Part shown: piece after piece, positions 25,452-33,826 of the stretch
Layout of the letters: every line of letters starts with the position of its first letter
Numbering within the stretch: the stretch's first letter is position 1
Assembly (NCBI RefSeq): GCF_900105415.1
Contig: NZ_FNSM01000001.1
Location: forward strand, 2,766,501-2,830,500
DNA from: Streptomyces sp. TLI_105
Lineage (GTDB): Bacteria; Actinomycetota; Actinomycetes; Streptomycetales; Streptomycetaceae
Direction: 5' to 3'
DNA: 64,000 nucleotides
Program-made: the position numbers and the translations under genes
The notes under the pieces: generated by a model
The model's input: only the letters and a program-made list of their open reading frames with translations
The model's database searches: none
What the model was told of the DNA's origin: nothing

Positions 25452-27463
25452 TCCTCGCCGAGCAGCGGCGGGGCCTCCAGGCGGCCGGCGGGCGGCGGGC
25501 GGTCGGGCGGGTCGTACAGGACGGCGATGGTCTCGGCCCAGGCGAGGTCGGCCCGCTCCGGCGCCAGGGCGCGCAGGGAGCGGACGGGCTCGCCGAGCCC
25601 CTGGGCCGTGCGCGCGTCCGCGAGCATCCAGTCCGCCTCCACGTGGAAGGCCGCGCAGTCGGTGTGGTCGTGGGCACCGGTCCGCCAGAGGGCCAGCGGG
25701 TGGCCGGCGGCCAGGGCCGCGTTCATCGCCATGAGCCCGTCGCCGCTGCCCACCGGGCCGCAGTAGACGGGAACGGTGCCGCCCTGGGCCTCGCGGAGCC
25801 GGTCGTACGTTTTCGCCCAGGTCTCCCGGCGCACGCGCGGGGTGTGGGCGTCCGGGCCCGCGCCGGGCACCTCGGCGCGCAGCGGGACCGCGCGCAGCGG
25901 CCCTCGTTCCCCGGCCGCCCAACGCTCCCGCCACTCGGGCGACGGCGGTCTGCCGTGGCGCCGGGCGTCCCTGATGACCACGATGCGGCGCTGCCCGAGG
26001 GTGGTGGACCCCCGCTCCTCGTCGGGGCCCTGCGGGGGTTCGAGCCGCCAGGTGTCGAGCGGCTCGTCGAAGAGCTCGCGCGGCAGCACCGCCTCCACGG
26101 AGGCCAGGTACGGCCCGTTGTCGCCGAGCCGGAGGGCCTCGGCGAGCGGCCCGCGCAGGGTCTTCCTGAGCTCGGCCCGCTCGACGCCGCGGTCGTCGCC
26201 GTGGAGCGGGGTGACCATGTGTCCGTCGCGGAGCAGCTTCACCCGCCAGGGGTAGCGCCGGTCCCAGCGGGGCGTGTCGATCTCCAGGAGCACGTCCGCG
26301 CGTGCCCGGCGCTCGCGGACGTCGGCGATGCCGGAGCCGATCAGGTCGTCGATCTCACGGCGGAGGAACGGGCCCGCGTCGGCGGCCCGGTCGATGAGCC
26401 AGCCCCGGAAGGCGGCCTCGTCGCCCAGACCGCCGGGGCGCCCGGAAACCCGCCGGAGGACATGGGCCGCGTACAGGAGCACGGCGTCGAGGCCGGGGTC
26501 GCCCGGATCGCTGCGGTCGGGCGCGCGCAGCCCGTACAGCAGGGCTGCGCCCTCGCTCCACGTGCGCGGGTCGTCCTCGAACGCGTCCGGGGCCGTGGTG
26601 TTCCTGATCCAGGCCTTGACCCGGTCGACCAGGTCCATGATCTCGCCGGGGTTGATCGGCGGCGGCAGGGCGGCGAGCTGTCCCCGCAGCCGGGTGCGCA
26701 GGTTCGGGCTCAACGGGTGCGGGCCGCCGAGCTGTTTCTGCGCGCGCGTCCAGTCGGATCCGTCCTCCAGCGACCGGAGGTAGTGGTCGAGGTGGTGGCG
26801 GTCGTGGTCACGCAGGGCCTCGGCCCAGAACCGACCCCCGGGAGCGTCGTGCAGGCGGCGCAGGGCGGTGAGGGGGACGAGGGCGCCCTGGTCGGACCAC
26901 CGTCCCTTGTTGAAGCCGATCACGGCGCCCTGGAGGTCGTCGACGACGGGGCCGCCGGAGCAGCCCTCGACGGGCAGCACGCCCTTCGTCACGAGGGCCC
27001 GGGCGTCGACGCCGCTGAGCCGGCCGTGGACCTGGCGGATGCCCAGCTCCCCGGTCTCCCGTGACCAGCCGTGCAGGCCCACCTCGGTGGTCCGGGCCGG
27101 AGGCCGCTCGGCGAGCAGGACGCAGGAGGCCTTGGCGGTGCCGGGCACGCGCACGAGGGCGACGTCGGGGAAGCCCCAGGGCTCGGGGCGCACGCCGGGG
27201 TCCTCGGGCCGGGGCAGGGCGAGCACCACCGTGCCGATGGACCGGCGCGTGGTCCTGCCGTCCTGCCAGGTGATGCCGACGGCCGGCTCTTTCCTCCACA
27301 CCTCGCCACCCCCCTCGGCCACGACATGGGCGCACGTCAACACCCAGCCGGGGGCGATGAAGAAGCCGGTGCCCCAGAACTGGTCGCCGTGCGGGTCATA
27401 CCCGCTGTCGGGAGCGCCGATGCGTACGAGTGCGGGGCGCACGAGAGCGTCGAAGGCGCTCAT
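25442..27463 (-). CDS. Trypsin-like serine protease fused to a VMAP-C-type domain
   Basis: The 673-aa protein opens with a trypsin fold in which the full triad is visible: His46 in LTCAHVV, Asp100 in FPDVALVRV and Ser169 in VEGCSGGPVV. There is no signal peptide, so the protease is cytoplasmic. The C-terminal 450 residues match the VMAP-C type (vWA-MoxR-associated protein): a helical linker (INPGEIMDLVDRVKAWIRN), then strands RRYPWRVKLLRD and a conserved end (GPVGSGDGLMAMNAALAAGHPLALWR). Proteases of this kind are predicted effectors of NTP-dependent conflict systems. The start ATG overlaps the stop of the upstream Trypco1 gene by four bases (ATGA), which implies coupled translation and partnership. 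Its substrate might be the block's own peptide or a host protein. Confidence 0.85.
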   Translation of the reverse strand: MSAFDALVRPALVRIGAPDSGYDPHGDQFWGTGFFIAPGWVLTCAHVVAEGGGEVWRKEPAVGITWQDGRTTRRSIGTVVLALPRPEDPGVRPEPWGFPDVALVRVPGTAKASCVLLAERPPARTTEVGLHGWSRETGELGIRQVHGRLSGVDARALVTKGVLPVEGCSGGPVVDDLQGAVIGFNKGRWSDQGALVPLTALRRLHDAPGGRFWAEALRDHDRHHLDHYLRSLEDGSDWTRAQKQLGGPHPLSPNLRTRLRGQLAALPPPINPGEIMDLVDRVKAWIRNTTAPDAFEDDPRTWSEGAALLYGLRAPDRSDPGDPGLDAVLLYAAHVLRRVSGRPGGLGDEAAFRGWLIDRAADAGPFLRREIDDLIGSGIADVRERRARADVLLEIDTPRWDRRYPWRVKLLRDGHMVTPLHGDDRGVERAELRKTLRGPLAEALRLGDNGPYLASVEAVLPRELFDEPLDTWRLEPPQGPDEERGSTTLGQRRIVVIRDARRHGRPPSPEWRERWAAGERGPLRAVPLRAEVPGAGPDAHTPRVRRETWAKTYDRLREAQGGTVPVYCGPVGSGDGLMAMNAALAAGHPLALWRTGAHDHTDCAAFHVEADWMLADARTAQGLGEPVRSLRALAPERADLAWAETIAVLYDPPDRPPPAGRLEAPPLLGEEDP

Positions 27464-27933
27464 GCGGTGCCATCGGCCGCCGGACGCCGCTGCGGGACGA
27501 TGCCCGGCCGTTGTTCCGCGGCCTCCGGCCCGGCGGAGCCGGGCGCGGACTCCGCCGCACGCCCGGTCGTCGGGCCCGGTTCGGTCGTCGGGCCCGGTTC
27601 GGTCGTCGGGCCCGGTTCGGTCCAGGTGAGGGAGACGTTCACGGAGGCCTTGCCCGCGCCGTCCGCGAGGACGCCGATCACCTTGCCGGACTGCGCCGAC
27701 AGTTCGATGCCGAAGCTGACGGCGACCTCCACCGGCCCCTGGGGGTCGAGGCCGGCGCGCAGGGAGCCGACGACCCCGCGCACCACGTCCGTGAGCCCGC
27801 CGGCCATCGAGACGACCCGGTCCCTGACCCCGGTGTCCTGGAAGCCGCCCCGGCCGAGCTCCTCCGCGTCGCTGACCCGCGCCCACACGGGCGTGCCGTC
27901 GTCCAGCCGAATCCGAGCGATCCCGTGTGCCAC
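27460..27933 (-). CDS. CU044_2847-type (trypsin-co-occurring domain 1) protein
   Basis: The first 105 residues of this 157-aa protein form the small beta-rich domain often found next to trypsin/VMAP proteins. It opens IARIRLDDGTPVWARV, has the helix DRVVSMAGGLTDVVRGVVGSL and the strand pair VEVAVSFGIELSAQSGKVIG, and ends ASVNVSLTWTE. After that comes a disordered tail with three exact EPGPTT repeats. It is the first gene of the minus-strand block and overlaps the protease start by four bases. Family members are thought to be partners or regulators of the co-encoded protease. The biochemical role is unknown. Confidence 0.82.
   Translation of the reverse strand: MAHGIARIRLDDGTPVWARVSDAEELGRGGFQDTGVRDRVVSMAGGLTDVVRGVVGSLRAGLDPQGPVEVAVSFGIELSAQSGKVIGVLADGAGKASVNVSLTWTEPGPTTEPGPTTEPGPTTGRAAESAPGSAGPEAAEQRPGIVPQRRPAADGTA
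27565..27618. repeat. Three exact 18-bp tandem repeats inside the Trypco1 gene tail
   Basis: GGTCGTCGGGCCCGGTTC is repeated at 27565, 27583 and 27601 without mismatch. It encodes EPGPTT three times on the minus strand. Exact identity suggests recent slippage, so copy number may vary between strains. Confidence 0.95.
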
Positions 27934-28033
27934 AGCGGCCCCCCGCTCCCCGAAGCGATGTTGGATCCAGAAGGCTAATCGGTGGGGCTGACGGGCGACA
28001 GGGGATGTGAGGGGTACGGCCTATCCTGATCGC

Positions 28034-28219
28034 ATGTACTTCACCGACCGTGGCATCGAGGAACTGGAGAAGCGGCGCGGCGAGGAGGAGGTCACCTTCG
28101 AGTGGCTCGCCGAGCAGCTGCGGACGTTCGTCGACCTCAACCCCGACTTCGAGGTGCCGGTCGAGCGCCTCGCGACCTGGCTGGCCCGTCTGGACGACGA
28201 CGAGGACGACGACGAGTAG
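28034..28219 (+). CDS. DUF6104-type small acidic protein
   Basis: This 61-aa protein begins MYFTDRGIEELEKRRGEEEV and continues FEWLAEQLRTFVDLNPDFEVPVERLATWLARLDD, ending in a run of Asp/Glu. The sequence is nearly invariant in streptomycetes as far as I recall and is filed under DUF6104. Two amphipathic helices are likely. The nine extra upstream codons from 28007 are dropped because the conserved start is the ATG at 28034. It is divergent from the 16-28 kb block and probably not part of it. Function is unknown. Confidence 0.8.
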   Translation: MYFTDRGIEELEKRRGEEEVTFEWLAEQLRTFVDLNPDFEVPVERLATWLARLDDDEDDDE

Positions 28220-28252
28220 AAGACGCGCCCGGCGGCGGACCCGGCGGCCCGG

Positions 28253-29068
28253 TCACCGCTCCCGCAGCCGGTCGTAGGCGAGCCCGAGCGCGCCGTGCGC
28301 GACGAGCAGCGCGCCGGCCGTCGCCCAGCCGCCGCTGCGTCGGCCCGCGCCCCAGAGCAGCAGCGGCACCCCCACGAGGAGCTGCGCCCCGCCCAGTACG
28401 CGCGCCTTGGGGCCGCGCAGGAACGGGCCGACGGGACTGCTCTCCACCACGTCCAGCTCCGCCCGCACGGCGTCGCGCCAACCGTGTCCTTCGAGTTGCT
28501 CGGCGCCCTGGTCGAGGGCGGCGGAGCGGAGCCGGCCGGCGCTCTCGCCGGGGACGAGTCCGGCGGGCAGGGCGAGTCCGGCGCGGGCGAGGACGGCGAC
28601 GACTCCGACGAGACGGCTGTGGGCGTCGGCGTCCGGGTCGGGCTCGGTGAGCGGTTCGAGGGCCTGCACGTCCAGGACGGGATCGAGGGCGAGCCGGGCG
28701 GCGAAGGTGCGCATGGCCTCGTCCTCGCCGACGGGGGTGCCGTCCGCGAGCCAGGTGTAGCCGACCGTGCGGCGGAAGCCGGCGGCGAGCGTGAGGCCGG
28801 CGCGGTCGCGGTCCCACCAGAGCGCGACGACGGGCCGGCCGCCGGCCGGGACGGCGAGGGCGGTGGCCCAGCCGGTGACGACCTGCTCGACGGACTCCCC
28901 GCCGTGCAGCCAGGGCTTCCCCTCCGGTACGAGCACGGTCCACTCGGCGCCCGCGGGGGCGAGGAGCAGCTGTTCCCGGAGGAGCCGGGCCGGCGGCCGG
29001 ACCTCCGGCGGCTCGCCGCGGCAGAGCAGCAGGGCTCCGGCGGAGTGCGGTCCGGGTGTCGCGTTCAT
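28253..29068 (-). CDS. Hypothetical protein with C-terminal membrane hairpin
   Basis: I do not recognise this 271-aa protein by family. Residues 1-205 are soluble, with a Trp-rich core (EWTVLVPEGKPWLHGGESV, ALWWDRDRAGLTL, TVGYTWLADG) and a helical second part. The C-terminus has two hydrophobic helices (RVLGGAQLLVGVPLLLWGAG and GGWATAGALLVAHGALGLAY) and a basic end, so it is probably anchored with the soluble part in the cytoplasm. The ATG at 29068 is followed directly by conserved-looking sequence. It is divergent from the DUF4097/PadR operon. No function is proposed. Confidence 0.65.
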   Translation of the reverse strand: MNATPGPHSAGALLLCRGEPPEVRPPARLLREQLLLAPAGAEWTVLVPEGKPWLHGGESVEQVVTGWATALAVPAGGRPVVALWWDRDRAGLTLAAGFRRTVGYTWLADGTPVGEDEAMRTFAARLALDPVLDVQALEPLTEPDPDADAHSRLVGVVAVLARAGLALPAGLVPGESAGRLRSAALDQGAEQLEGHGWRDAVRAELDVVESSPVGPFLRGPKARVLGGAQLLVGVPLLLWGAGRRSGGWATAGALLVAHGALGLAYDRLRER

Positions 29069-29170
29069 GGCCCCACGCTAGGGCAATTTATCCGTATATG
29101 GCGGCAATCACCCCGCCCCTGTCAGGGGTGAGTGAGGGATGAGTCAGGGTTGACTTCGCAAGGCCGCGAT

Positions 29171-29198
29171 ATATCGTGTCTTTCGAGAGACGCGATAT
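29171..29198. promoter_or_regulatory. Inverted-repeat operator in front of the DUF4097/PadR operon
   Basis: The arms ATATCGTGTCT (29171-29181) and AGACGCGATAT (29188-29198) match at 10 of 11 positions around a six-base spacer. It is A+T-rich against the surrounding sequence and lies 31 bases before the operon start. Autoregulation by the PadR protein encoded second in the operon is the simplest reading, since PadR proteins bind ATAT-flanked dyads of this kind. Confidence 0.75.
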
Positions 29199-29228
29199 GT
29201 TGCGTTGCCGATACGGGAGGTCAGCACC

Positions 29229-30104
29229 ATGACAGAGTGGTCCGTCACCGAGCCGACGAAGCTGGCTCCGGCCGACCCCGTGACGCTGCTGCAGGTCCGC
29301 ATCGTCAACGGCACGGTGAACGTGGTGGGGACGGACGAGAGTTCCGCCCGCGTGGAGGTCTCCGAGATCGAGGGCCCGCCCCTGATCGTGACGCAGGACG
29401 GCTCCACGCTGACCGTGACCTACGAGGACCTGCAGTGGAAGAGCATCCTCAAGTGGTTCGAGCGCAAGGAGTACCGGCGTCGGGCCGTCGTCTCCGTCGC
29501 CGTCCCCGCGGGTGTCGACGTCGAGGTGGGCGTGGTCGGCGCCGAAGCGGTCGTCACGGGGATCAGAGGGCGTACGGAGGTGCGCGGCGTCACGGGCGAC
29601 ACCACCCTCCTCGGACTCTCGGGCCCGGTCCGGGCCGAGACCGTCTCGGGGAACCTGGAGGCCCAGTCGGTCACCGGCGCGCTGCGCGTCAACTCCGTGA
29701 CCGGCGACGTGACGGTGATCGAGGGCTCGGGCTCCTCCGTGAAGGCCGACACCGTCAGCGGCGACATGGTCATCGACCTCGACCCGGGCCGGGTCGGCGG
29801 TCCCCCCGCCGACATCCGGCTCACCAGCGTCTCCGGCGAGGTCGCCATCCGGCTCCCGCACCCGGCCGACGCCCGGGTCGAGGCGAGCACCACGAGCGGC
29901 GCCGTGTCGAACGCCTTCGAGGACCTGCGGGTGGGAGGCCAGTGGGGCGCCAAGTCCATCACCGGCACCCTCGGTTCGGGCCGGGGGACGCTCAAGGCGA
30001 CCACCGTCTCCGGCTCCATCGCCCTGCTCCGCCGCCCCGAGTCCGAGGAGGACGGCGACGCCGCCCCCTCGTCCGCCCCCTCCACGACCGGAAAGGTGCT
30101 CTGA
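29229..30104 (+). CDS. DUF4097-family beta-strand-repeat protein
   Basis: The 291-aa protein is built of short repeats of the type V-x-SVTGDVTV / VSGNLEAQSVTG / TVSGDMVID, the mark of DUF4097 (related to the adhesin-like putative beta-helix). No signal peptide or membrane helix is seen, so it should be a cytoplasmic beta-solenoid. The ATG at 29229 follows GGGAGG with an eight-base spacer. An in-frame ATG at 29205 lies before it and is less well placed. The PadR gene starts one base after its stop, so the two are co-transcribed and probably work together. In other bacteria DUF4097 proteins accompany PadR or anti-sigma regulators. The molecular role is not known. Confidence 0.82.
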   Translation: MTEWSVTEPTKLAPADPVTLLQVRIVNGTVNVVGTDESSARVEVSEIEGPPLIVTQDGSTLTVTYEDLQWKSILKWFERKEYRRRAVVSVAVPAGVDVEVGVVGAEAVVTGIRGRTEVRGVTGDTTLLGLSGPVRAETVSGNLEAQSVTGALRVNSVTGDVTVIEGSGSSVKADTVSGDMVIDLDPGRVGGPPADIRLTSVSGEVAIRLPHPADARVEASTTSGAVSNAFEDLRVGGQWGAKSITGTLGSGRGTLKATTVSGSIALLRRPESEEDGDAAPSSAPSTTGKVL

Positions 30105-30105
30105 C

Positions 30106-31020
30106 ATGCCGCCCGTCTTCGCCCACGGACGCCTCCGTCTCTACCTCCTCAAGCTGCTCGACGAGGCCCCGCGCCATGGGTACGAGGTGATCCGGCTCCT
30201 GGAGGAGCGCTTCCAGGGGCTGTACGCCCCCTCGGCGGGCACGGTCTATCCGCGCCTCGCCAAGCTGGAGGCCGAGGGTCTCGTGACCCACGCCAGCGAG
30301 GGGGGCCGCAAGGTCTACTCGATCACCGACGCCGGCCGCACCGAGCTGGCCGGGCGCGGGGCCGAACTGGACGACCTGGAGCGGGAGATCCGCGAGTCGG
30401 TATCGGAGCTGGCGGCGGAGATCCGCGACGACGTGCGGGGCGCGGCCGGCCGGGTGCGCAGCGAGATGCGCGCGGCCGCGGGCCGGACCCGCGCGGCGGA
30501 CCCCTCCTCGTTCGCCGAGGCCAAGGAGGAGCTGCGCCGGGTCAGGCAGGAGTGGAAGCAGCAGGCCCGCGAGGCCCGCGAGGAGGCCCGCTCGGCGCGC
30601 CGGCAGGCGAAGGAGTTCCAGCGGATCGCCCAGCAGGTGCAGGAGGAGGTGCAGGACCGGTTCTCGCGGGGCGACTGGCCCAAGGGGGTCTGGGAGGGGA
30701 TCTCGGGCATCACGGCCCAGCTCGGCGACCTGGTGACGGGCACGACCCACCCGAAGGCCGCGTCGCCGGAGCCGCCGTTCACGAAGGCCCCGGTCGACGA
30801 GACCCCGGCCGGCGAGACCCCGGAGTGGGCGCGGGACACGGCGAGCTCGGGCGACCCAACCCGCGACCTCGACCGCCTCCTCGACCGCTTCCGCGACGAG
30901 ATCCGCGACGCAGCCCGCGACCACGGCGTGACCGAGTCCCAACTCACCGAAGCACGCAGCCACTTGTCCGCAGCGGCGACCCGCATCACGACCCTGCTCC
31001 ACCCGGAACGAAAGGCCTGA
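30106..31020 (+). CDS. PadR-family transcriptional regulator with long helical C-terminus
   Basis: The 304-aa protein has a PadR winged helix in residues 5-85: LRLYLLKLLDEAPRHGYEVIRLLEERF, then SAGTVYPRLAKLEAEGLV, then GRKVYSITDAG. A long, charged helical region follows (about 90-190), rich in Arg/Glu heptads (EEARSARRQAKEFQRIAQQVQEE) and likely coiled-coil. A linker follows, then a last helical segment (RDLDRLLDRFRDEIRDAA). The total is about twice a standard PadR protein. It follows the DUF4097 gene by one base and probably represses the operon through the dyad at 29171. The ligand is unknown. Confidence 0.9.
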   Translation: MPPVFAHGRLRLYLLKLLDEAPRHGYEVIRLLEERFQGLYAPSAGTVYPRLAKLEAEGLVTHASEGGRKVYSITDAGRTELAGRGAELDDLEREIRESVSELAAEIRDDVRGAAGRVRSEMRAAAGRTRAADPSSFAEAKEELRRVRQEWKQQAREAREEARSARRQAKEFQRIAQQVQEEVQDRFSRGDWPKGVWEGISGITAQLGDLVTGTTHPKAASPEPPFTKAPVDETPAGETPEWARDTASSGDPTRDLDRLLDRFRDEIRDAARDHGVTESQLTEARSHLSAAATRITTLLHPERKA

Positions 31021-31103
31021 GGGGGCGGCCAAGGATGGTTCGAGTGGCGCGCGCCGGGTCCGGGCCCCTCATCCCGGCCCTGCTCCCGGCATCACCCCCG
31101 CCC

Positions 31104-31174
31104 CGAGCCCGGGTCCGACGGCAACCCCAACTCCGGCCCCCGAGCCCGGGTCCGACGCCAACCCCAACCCCGGT
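31104..31174. repeat. Two copies of a 37-bp direct repeat between convergent genes
   Basis: CGAGCCCGGGTCCGACG begins both copies (31104 and 31141), followed by near-identical CAACCCCAA-rich sequence. They lie between the PadR and GH5 gene ends. The second copy runs to within about 20 bases of the GH5 stop. Confidence 0.85.
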
Positions 31175-31195
31175 CCCGCCCTCGCCCCGGGCCCC

Positions 31196-32572
31196 TCAGC
31201 CCCGGGCGACCGTGACCGTCACTCGGGCGCCGGGGGTCGCGAGGATCGAAGCCCTGCCGCGGTCCTTGCGGAGCACCAGCGCGGCGCCGCGGGCGGTGAT
31301 CCGCCAGTCGCCGGGCGGGAGGGAGAGCTCGGTGACGCGGGGGCCGCGCCGGCCGGCCGCGTCGTAGGACAGGCGGTAGACCCCGCCCCCGGAGTCGTAC
31401 GCGGCGGAGCGGACCGTGCCCGCGACCGCCTCCGCGTACGGCTCGGCGGTCAGCTCCTTGTTCGTACGGAAGGCGCCGGCGCCGTCCACCGCGCAGTAGC
31501 CGCCGCCGTAGCACCACACGTAACCCGCCCAGCCGGAGGTGTAGCGCCCCAGGGAGGCCATGGCCGCGCGGTAGAAGCGGTTCATGTTCGGCAGGGAGTT
31601 GTTGAGCGGTCCCCACTCCCCCACCACCACGGGCACCTTGTACTCCTTGGGGTACAGGGTGACGGCCTGCTCGTAGCTCTCGATCCAGCCGGCGGCGGGG
31701 TCGTAGTCGGCGCCGGCCTCCATGCCGGTGTTGTAGAAGTGCGGGGCGTAGACGGTCTTCGGGTCGTCGATCCTGCCCAGTCCGGTGGGCACGCCCTCGC
31801 CGACGATCGGGGTCGGCTCGACGAAGACCCAGGCGTCCCGGTCGGCCGAACGGACCGCGTCCGCGAGGCGGTTGTACATGGGGGTGAGCTGGTCCCGTTC
31901 GATGCGTCGGGCCGCCGTCGGCAGGTCCTCGCCCTCCCGCAGCTCGCCCATCGGCTCGTTGATGAGGTCGTAGCCGAGCACGGCCGGGTGGCCCTCGAAG
32001 CGGTCGGCGAGCACCCGCCACATGCGGGCCTGGGCGCGCCTCAGGTCCTCGTCCTCGTACAGGTGGGTGAAGGCCCGCTGGACGGCGGGCTCGAAGTACT
32101 CGGAGAACCAGTCGTCCGGGTGCGGGGTGAAGGGCAGCCCGTCGGTCCTGGTCGCCCAGGCCGGCATGCCCCGGTGGCCGAAGGCGGGGCCGAAGACGTC
32201 CTGGTGGGCGTCGATGAGGACCTTGACGTCGTACTTCTCGGCCCAGTCCAGGATGCGTTCGATCTTCCGCAGGTAGGTCTGGCTGTACCGGCCGGGGCGG
32301 GGCTCCAGGTCGTCCCAGAAGACGAGCAGACGGGCGAAGTCGAAGCCCTTGGCCCGCAGGTCGCGGAAGTGCTTCTCGGTGATCGCGGAGAGGGCGGCGT
32401 CGCCTCGACCGGCCTTGTCCTCGACGTTCCAGCCGCGCAGGGTGAGCGCGCGGCCGTGCTCGTCGGTGAGGACGGGGATGCCGGTCTCCGCCGGCTCCGC
32501 GTGGGCGGCCGTCGGGGCGAGCAGGGCGGCGACGACGAGGGTCGCCGCGAGGGTGGTTCGCGTTCGCAGCAA
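31196..32572 (-). CDS. Secreted GH5-family glycoside hydrolase (endoglycoceramidase-like)
   Basis: This 458-aa exported enzyme has a signal peptide (1-26, ending AAHA) and a GH5 barrel. RGWNVEDKAG opens the barrel and DAHQDVFG follows. The acid/base Glu is in YDLINEPMG (about 206) and the nucleophile Glu in VVVGEWGPLNN (about 323). The C-terminal 80 residues form a small beta domain (YRLSYDAAGRRGPRVTEL). INEP and GEWG spacing and the HQDVFG motif resemble endoglycoceramidase/GH5_28-29 relatives more than classical cellulases, so the substrate may be a glycolipid or steryl glucoside. The start is TTG 32572 with GGAGG six bases upstream, and no ATG or GTG in frame fits better. Confidence 0.82.
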   Translation of the reverse strand: MLRTRTTLAATLVVAALLAPTAAHAEPAETGIPVLTDEHGRALTLRGWNVEDKAGRGDAALSAITEKHFRDLRAKGFDFARLLVFWDDLEPRPGRYSQTYLRKIERILDWAEKYDVKVLIDAHQDVFGPAFGHRGMPAWATRTDGLPFTPHPDDWFSEYFEPAVQRAFTHLYEDEDLRRAQARMWRVLADRFEGHPAVLGYDLINEPMGELREGEDLPTAARRIERDQLTPMYNRLADAVRSADRDAWVFVEPTPIVGEGVPTGLGRIDDPKTVYAPHFYNTGMEAGADYDPAAGWIESYEQAVTLYPKEYKVPVVVGEWGPLNNSLPNMNRFYRAAMASLGRYTSGWAGYVWCYGGGYCAVDGAGAFRTNKELTAEPYAEAVAGTVRSAAYDSGGGVYRLSYDAAGRRGPRVTELSLPPGDWRITARGAALVLRKDRGRASILATPGARVTVTVARG

Positions 32573-32662
32573 GGAGGACCTCCGGCACGAGGAAGTGAGA
32601 GATGTTCACGTTTCGCGTGCCGGAGATCCCATCAGCAGTACTGACGAGTCATCAAGGGGTCG

Positions 32663-33628
32663 TCACGAGGTCTTCAGGACGATCTTTCCGAAGAGCTCGC
32701 CGGAGGCCATCTTCTCGAAGCCCTCCCGCGCCCGGTCCAGCGGCAGCACCTCGTCGATCACCGGCCGGAGGCCCGTCGCCGCGCAGAACGACAGGAGGTC
32801 CTCCAGCTCGTCCTTGGAGCCCATCGTCGAGCCGACGACCTTCAGCTCCAGGAAGAAGATCCGGGTCAGCTCGGCGTGCGAGGGACGGTCGCCGCTCGTG
32901 GCGCCCGAGATGACGAGCGTGCCGCCGGGGCGCAGCGACTTGACCGAGTGCGACCAGGTGGCGGCGCCGACGGTCTCGATGACGGCGTCCACGCGCTGCG
33001 GGAGCCGCGCGCCCGGCTCGTACGCCTCGACGGCGCCGAGCTCGACGGCCCGCTTGCGCTTGGCCTCGTCGCGGCTGGTGGCGAAGACCCGCAGGCCGGC
33101 CGCCTTGCCGAGGGCGATCGCGGCGGTGGCGACGCCGCCGCCCGCGCCCTGCACGAGCACGGAGTCGCCGGGGCGCACGCCGGCGTTGGTGAAGAGCATG
33201 CGGTAGGCGGTCAGCCAGGCGGTGGGGAGGCAGGCGGCCTCCTCGAAGGACAGCTCCTTCGGCTTGCGCAGCACGTTCCAGCTGGGGACGGTCACCCGCT
33301 CGGCGAAGGTGCCCTGGTAGCGCTCGGTGAGGATGGACCGGGGCTCGTCAGGACCGACGCCGTGGCCCGTCTGGCCGATGACGGAGTGCAGGACGACCTC
33401 GTTGCCGTCCTCGTCGATGCCGGCGGCGTCGCAGCCGAGGATCATCGGCAGCTTCTCCTCGGGCAGTCCGACCCCGCGCAGCGACCACAGGTCGTGGTGG
33501 TTGAGCGAGGCGGCCTTGACGGTGACGGTGGTCCAGCCGGGCCGCGCCTCGGGTTCGGGGCGTTCGCCCAATTCGAGGCCGTTCAGGGGCTGGTCGCGGT
33601 CGATTCGGGCAGCGTAGGCAGCGAACAT
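32663..33628 (-). CDS. Zinc-binding-type (MDR superfamily) dehydrogenase / quinone oxidoreductase
   Basis: The 321-aa enzyme has the GroES-like fold (SLNHHDLWSLRG, LGCDAAGIDEDGNEV) and a Rossmann domain with VLVQGAGGGVATAAIALGKAAG. This is the nucleotide loop of NADPH-preferring medium-chain dehydrogenases. The catalytic-zinc cysteine is present only in the CDAAG variant, so it may act as a zinc-free quinone or enoyl reductase. The ATG at 33628 is chosen because the 36 upstream codons of the open frame look non-coding. It follows malic enzyme on the same strand but a terminator separates them. The substrate is unknown. Confidence 0.88.
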   Translation of the reverse strand: MFAAYAARIDRDQPLNGLELGERPEPEARPGWTTVTVKAASLNHHDLWSLRGVGLPEEKLPMILGCDAAGIDEDGNEVVLHSVIGQTGHGVGPDEPRSILTERYQGTFAERVTVPSWNVLRKPKELSFEEAACLPTAWLTAYRMLFTNAGVRPGDSVLVQGAGGGVATAAIALGKAAGLRVFATSRDEAKRKRAVELGAVEAYEPGARLPQRVDAVIETVGAATWSHSVKSLRPGGTLVISGATSGDRPSHAELTRIFFLELKVVGSTMGSKDELEDLLSFCAATGLRPVIDEVLPLDRAREGFEKMASGELFGKIVLKTS

Positions 33629-33737
33629 GGCCCCGACCCTAGGCCGCCGCCGGTACACGACGGAACCACGCACCCGTGTGACCCGTGTCGCCTGGACAGC
33701 ACGCGCCGACGTCCCCACCTCCCGTATGCCCCGCACG

Positions 33738-33778
33738 CCGAAGGGCCCCGTCCCGGTGATCGGAACGGGGCCCTTCGG
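33738..33778 (-). terminator. Terminator of the malic enzyme gene
   Basis: A stem of at least 13 bp (CGAAGGGCCCCGT with ACGGGGCCCTTCG) encloses a small imperfect loop. It starts 49 bases after the malic enzyme stop in the direction of transcription. Confidence 0.82.
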
Positions 33779-33826
33779 GGTGCCCGGGGCGCGCCGGCGA
33801 GGGGCGCGCGTCGGCGGGTGCGCGCG

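Noticed and set aside
24133..25677. MoxR reading frame with a 175-residue upstream extension through the repeat array
   Set aside because: The frame is open, but the ribosome site and conserved start lie at 25149-25152. The extension overlaps the protease gene, and its 11-residue repeats follow only from unit lengths divisible by three.
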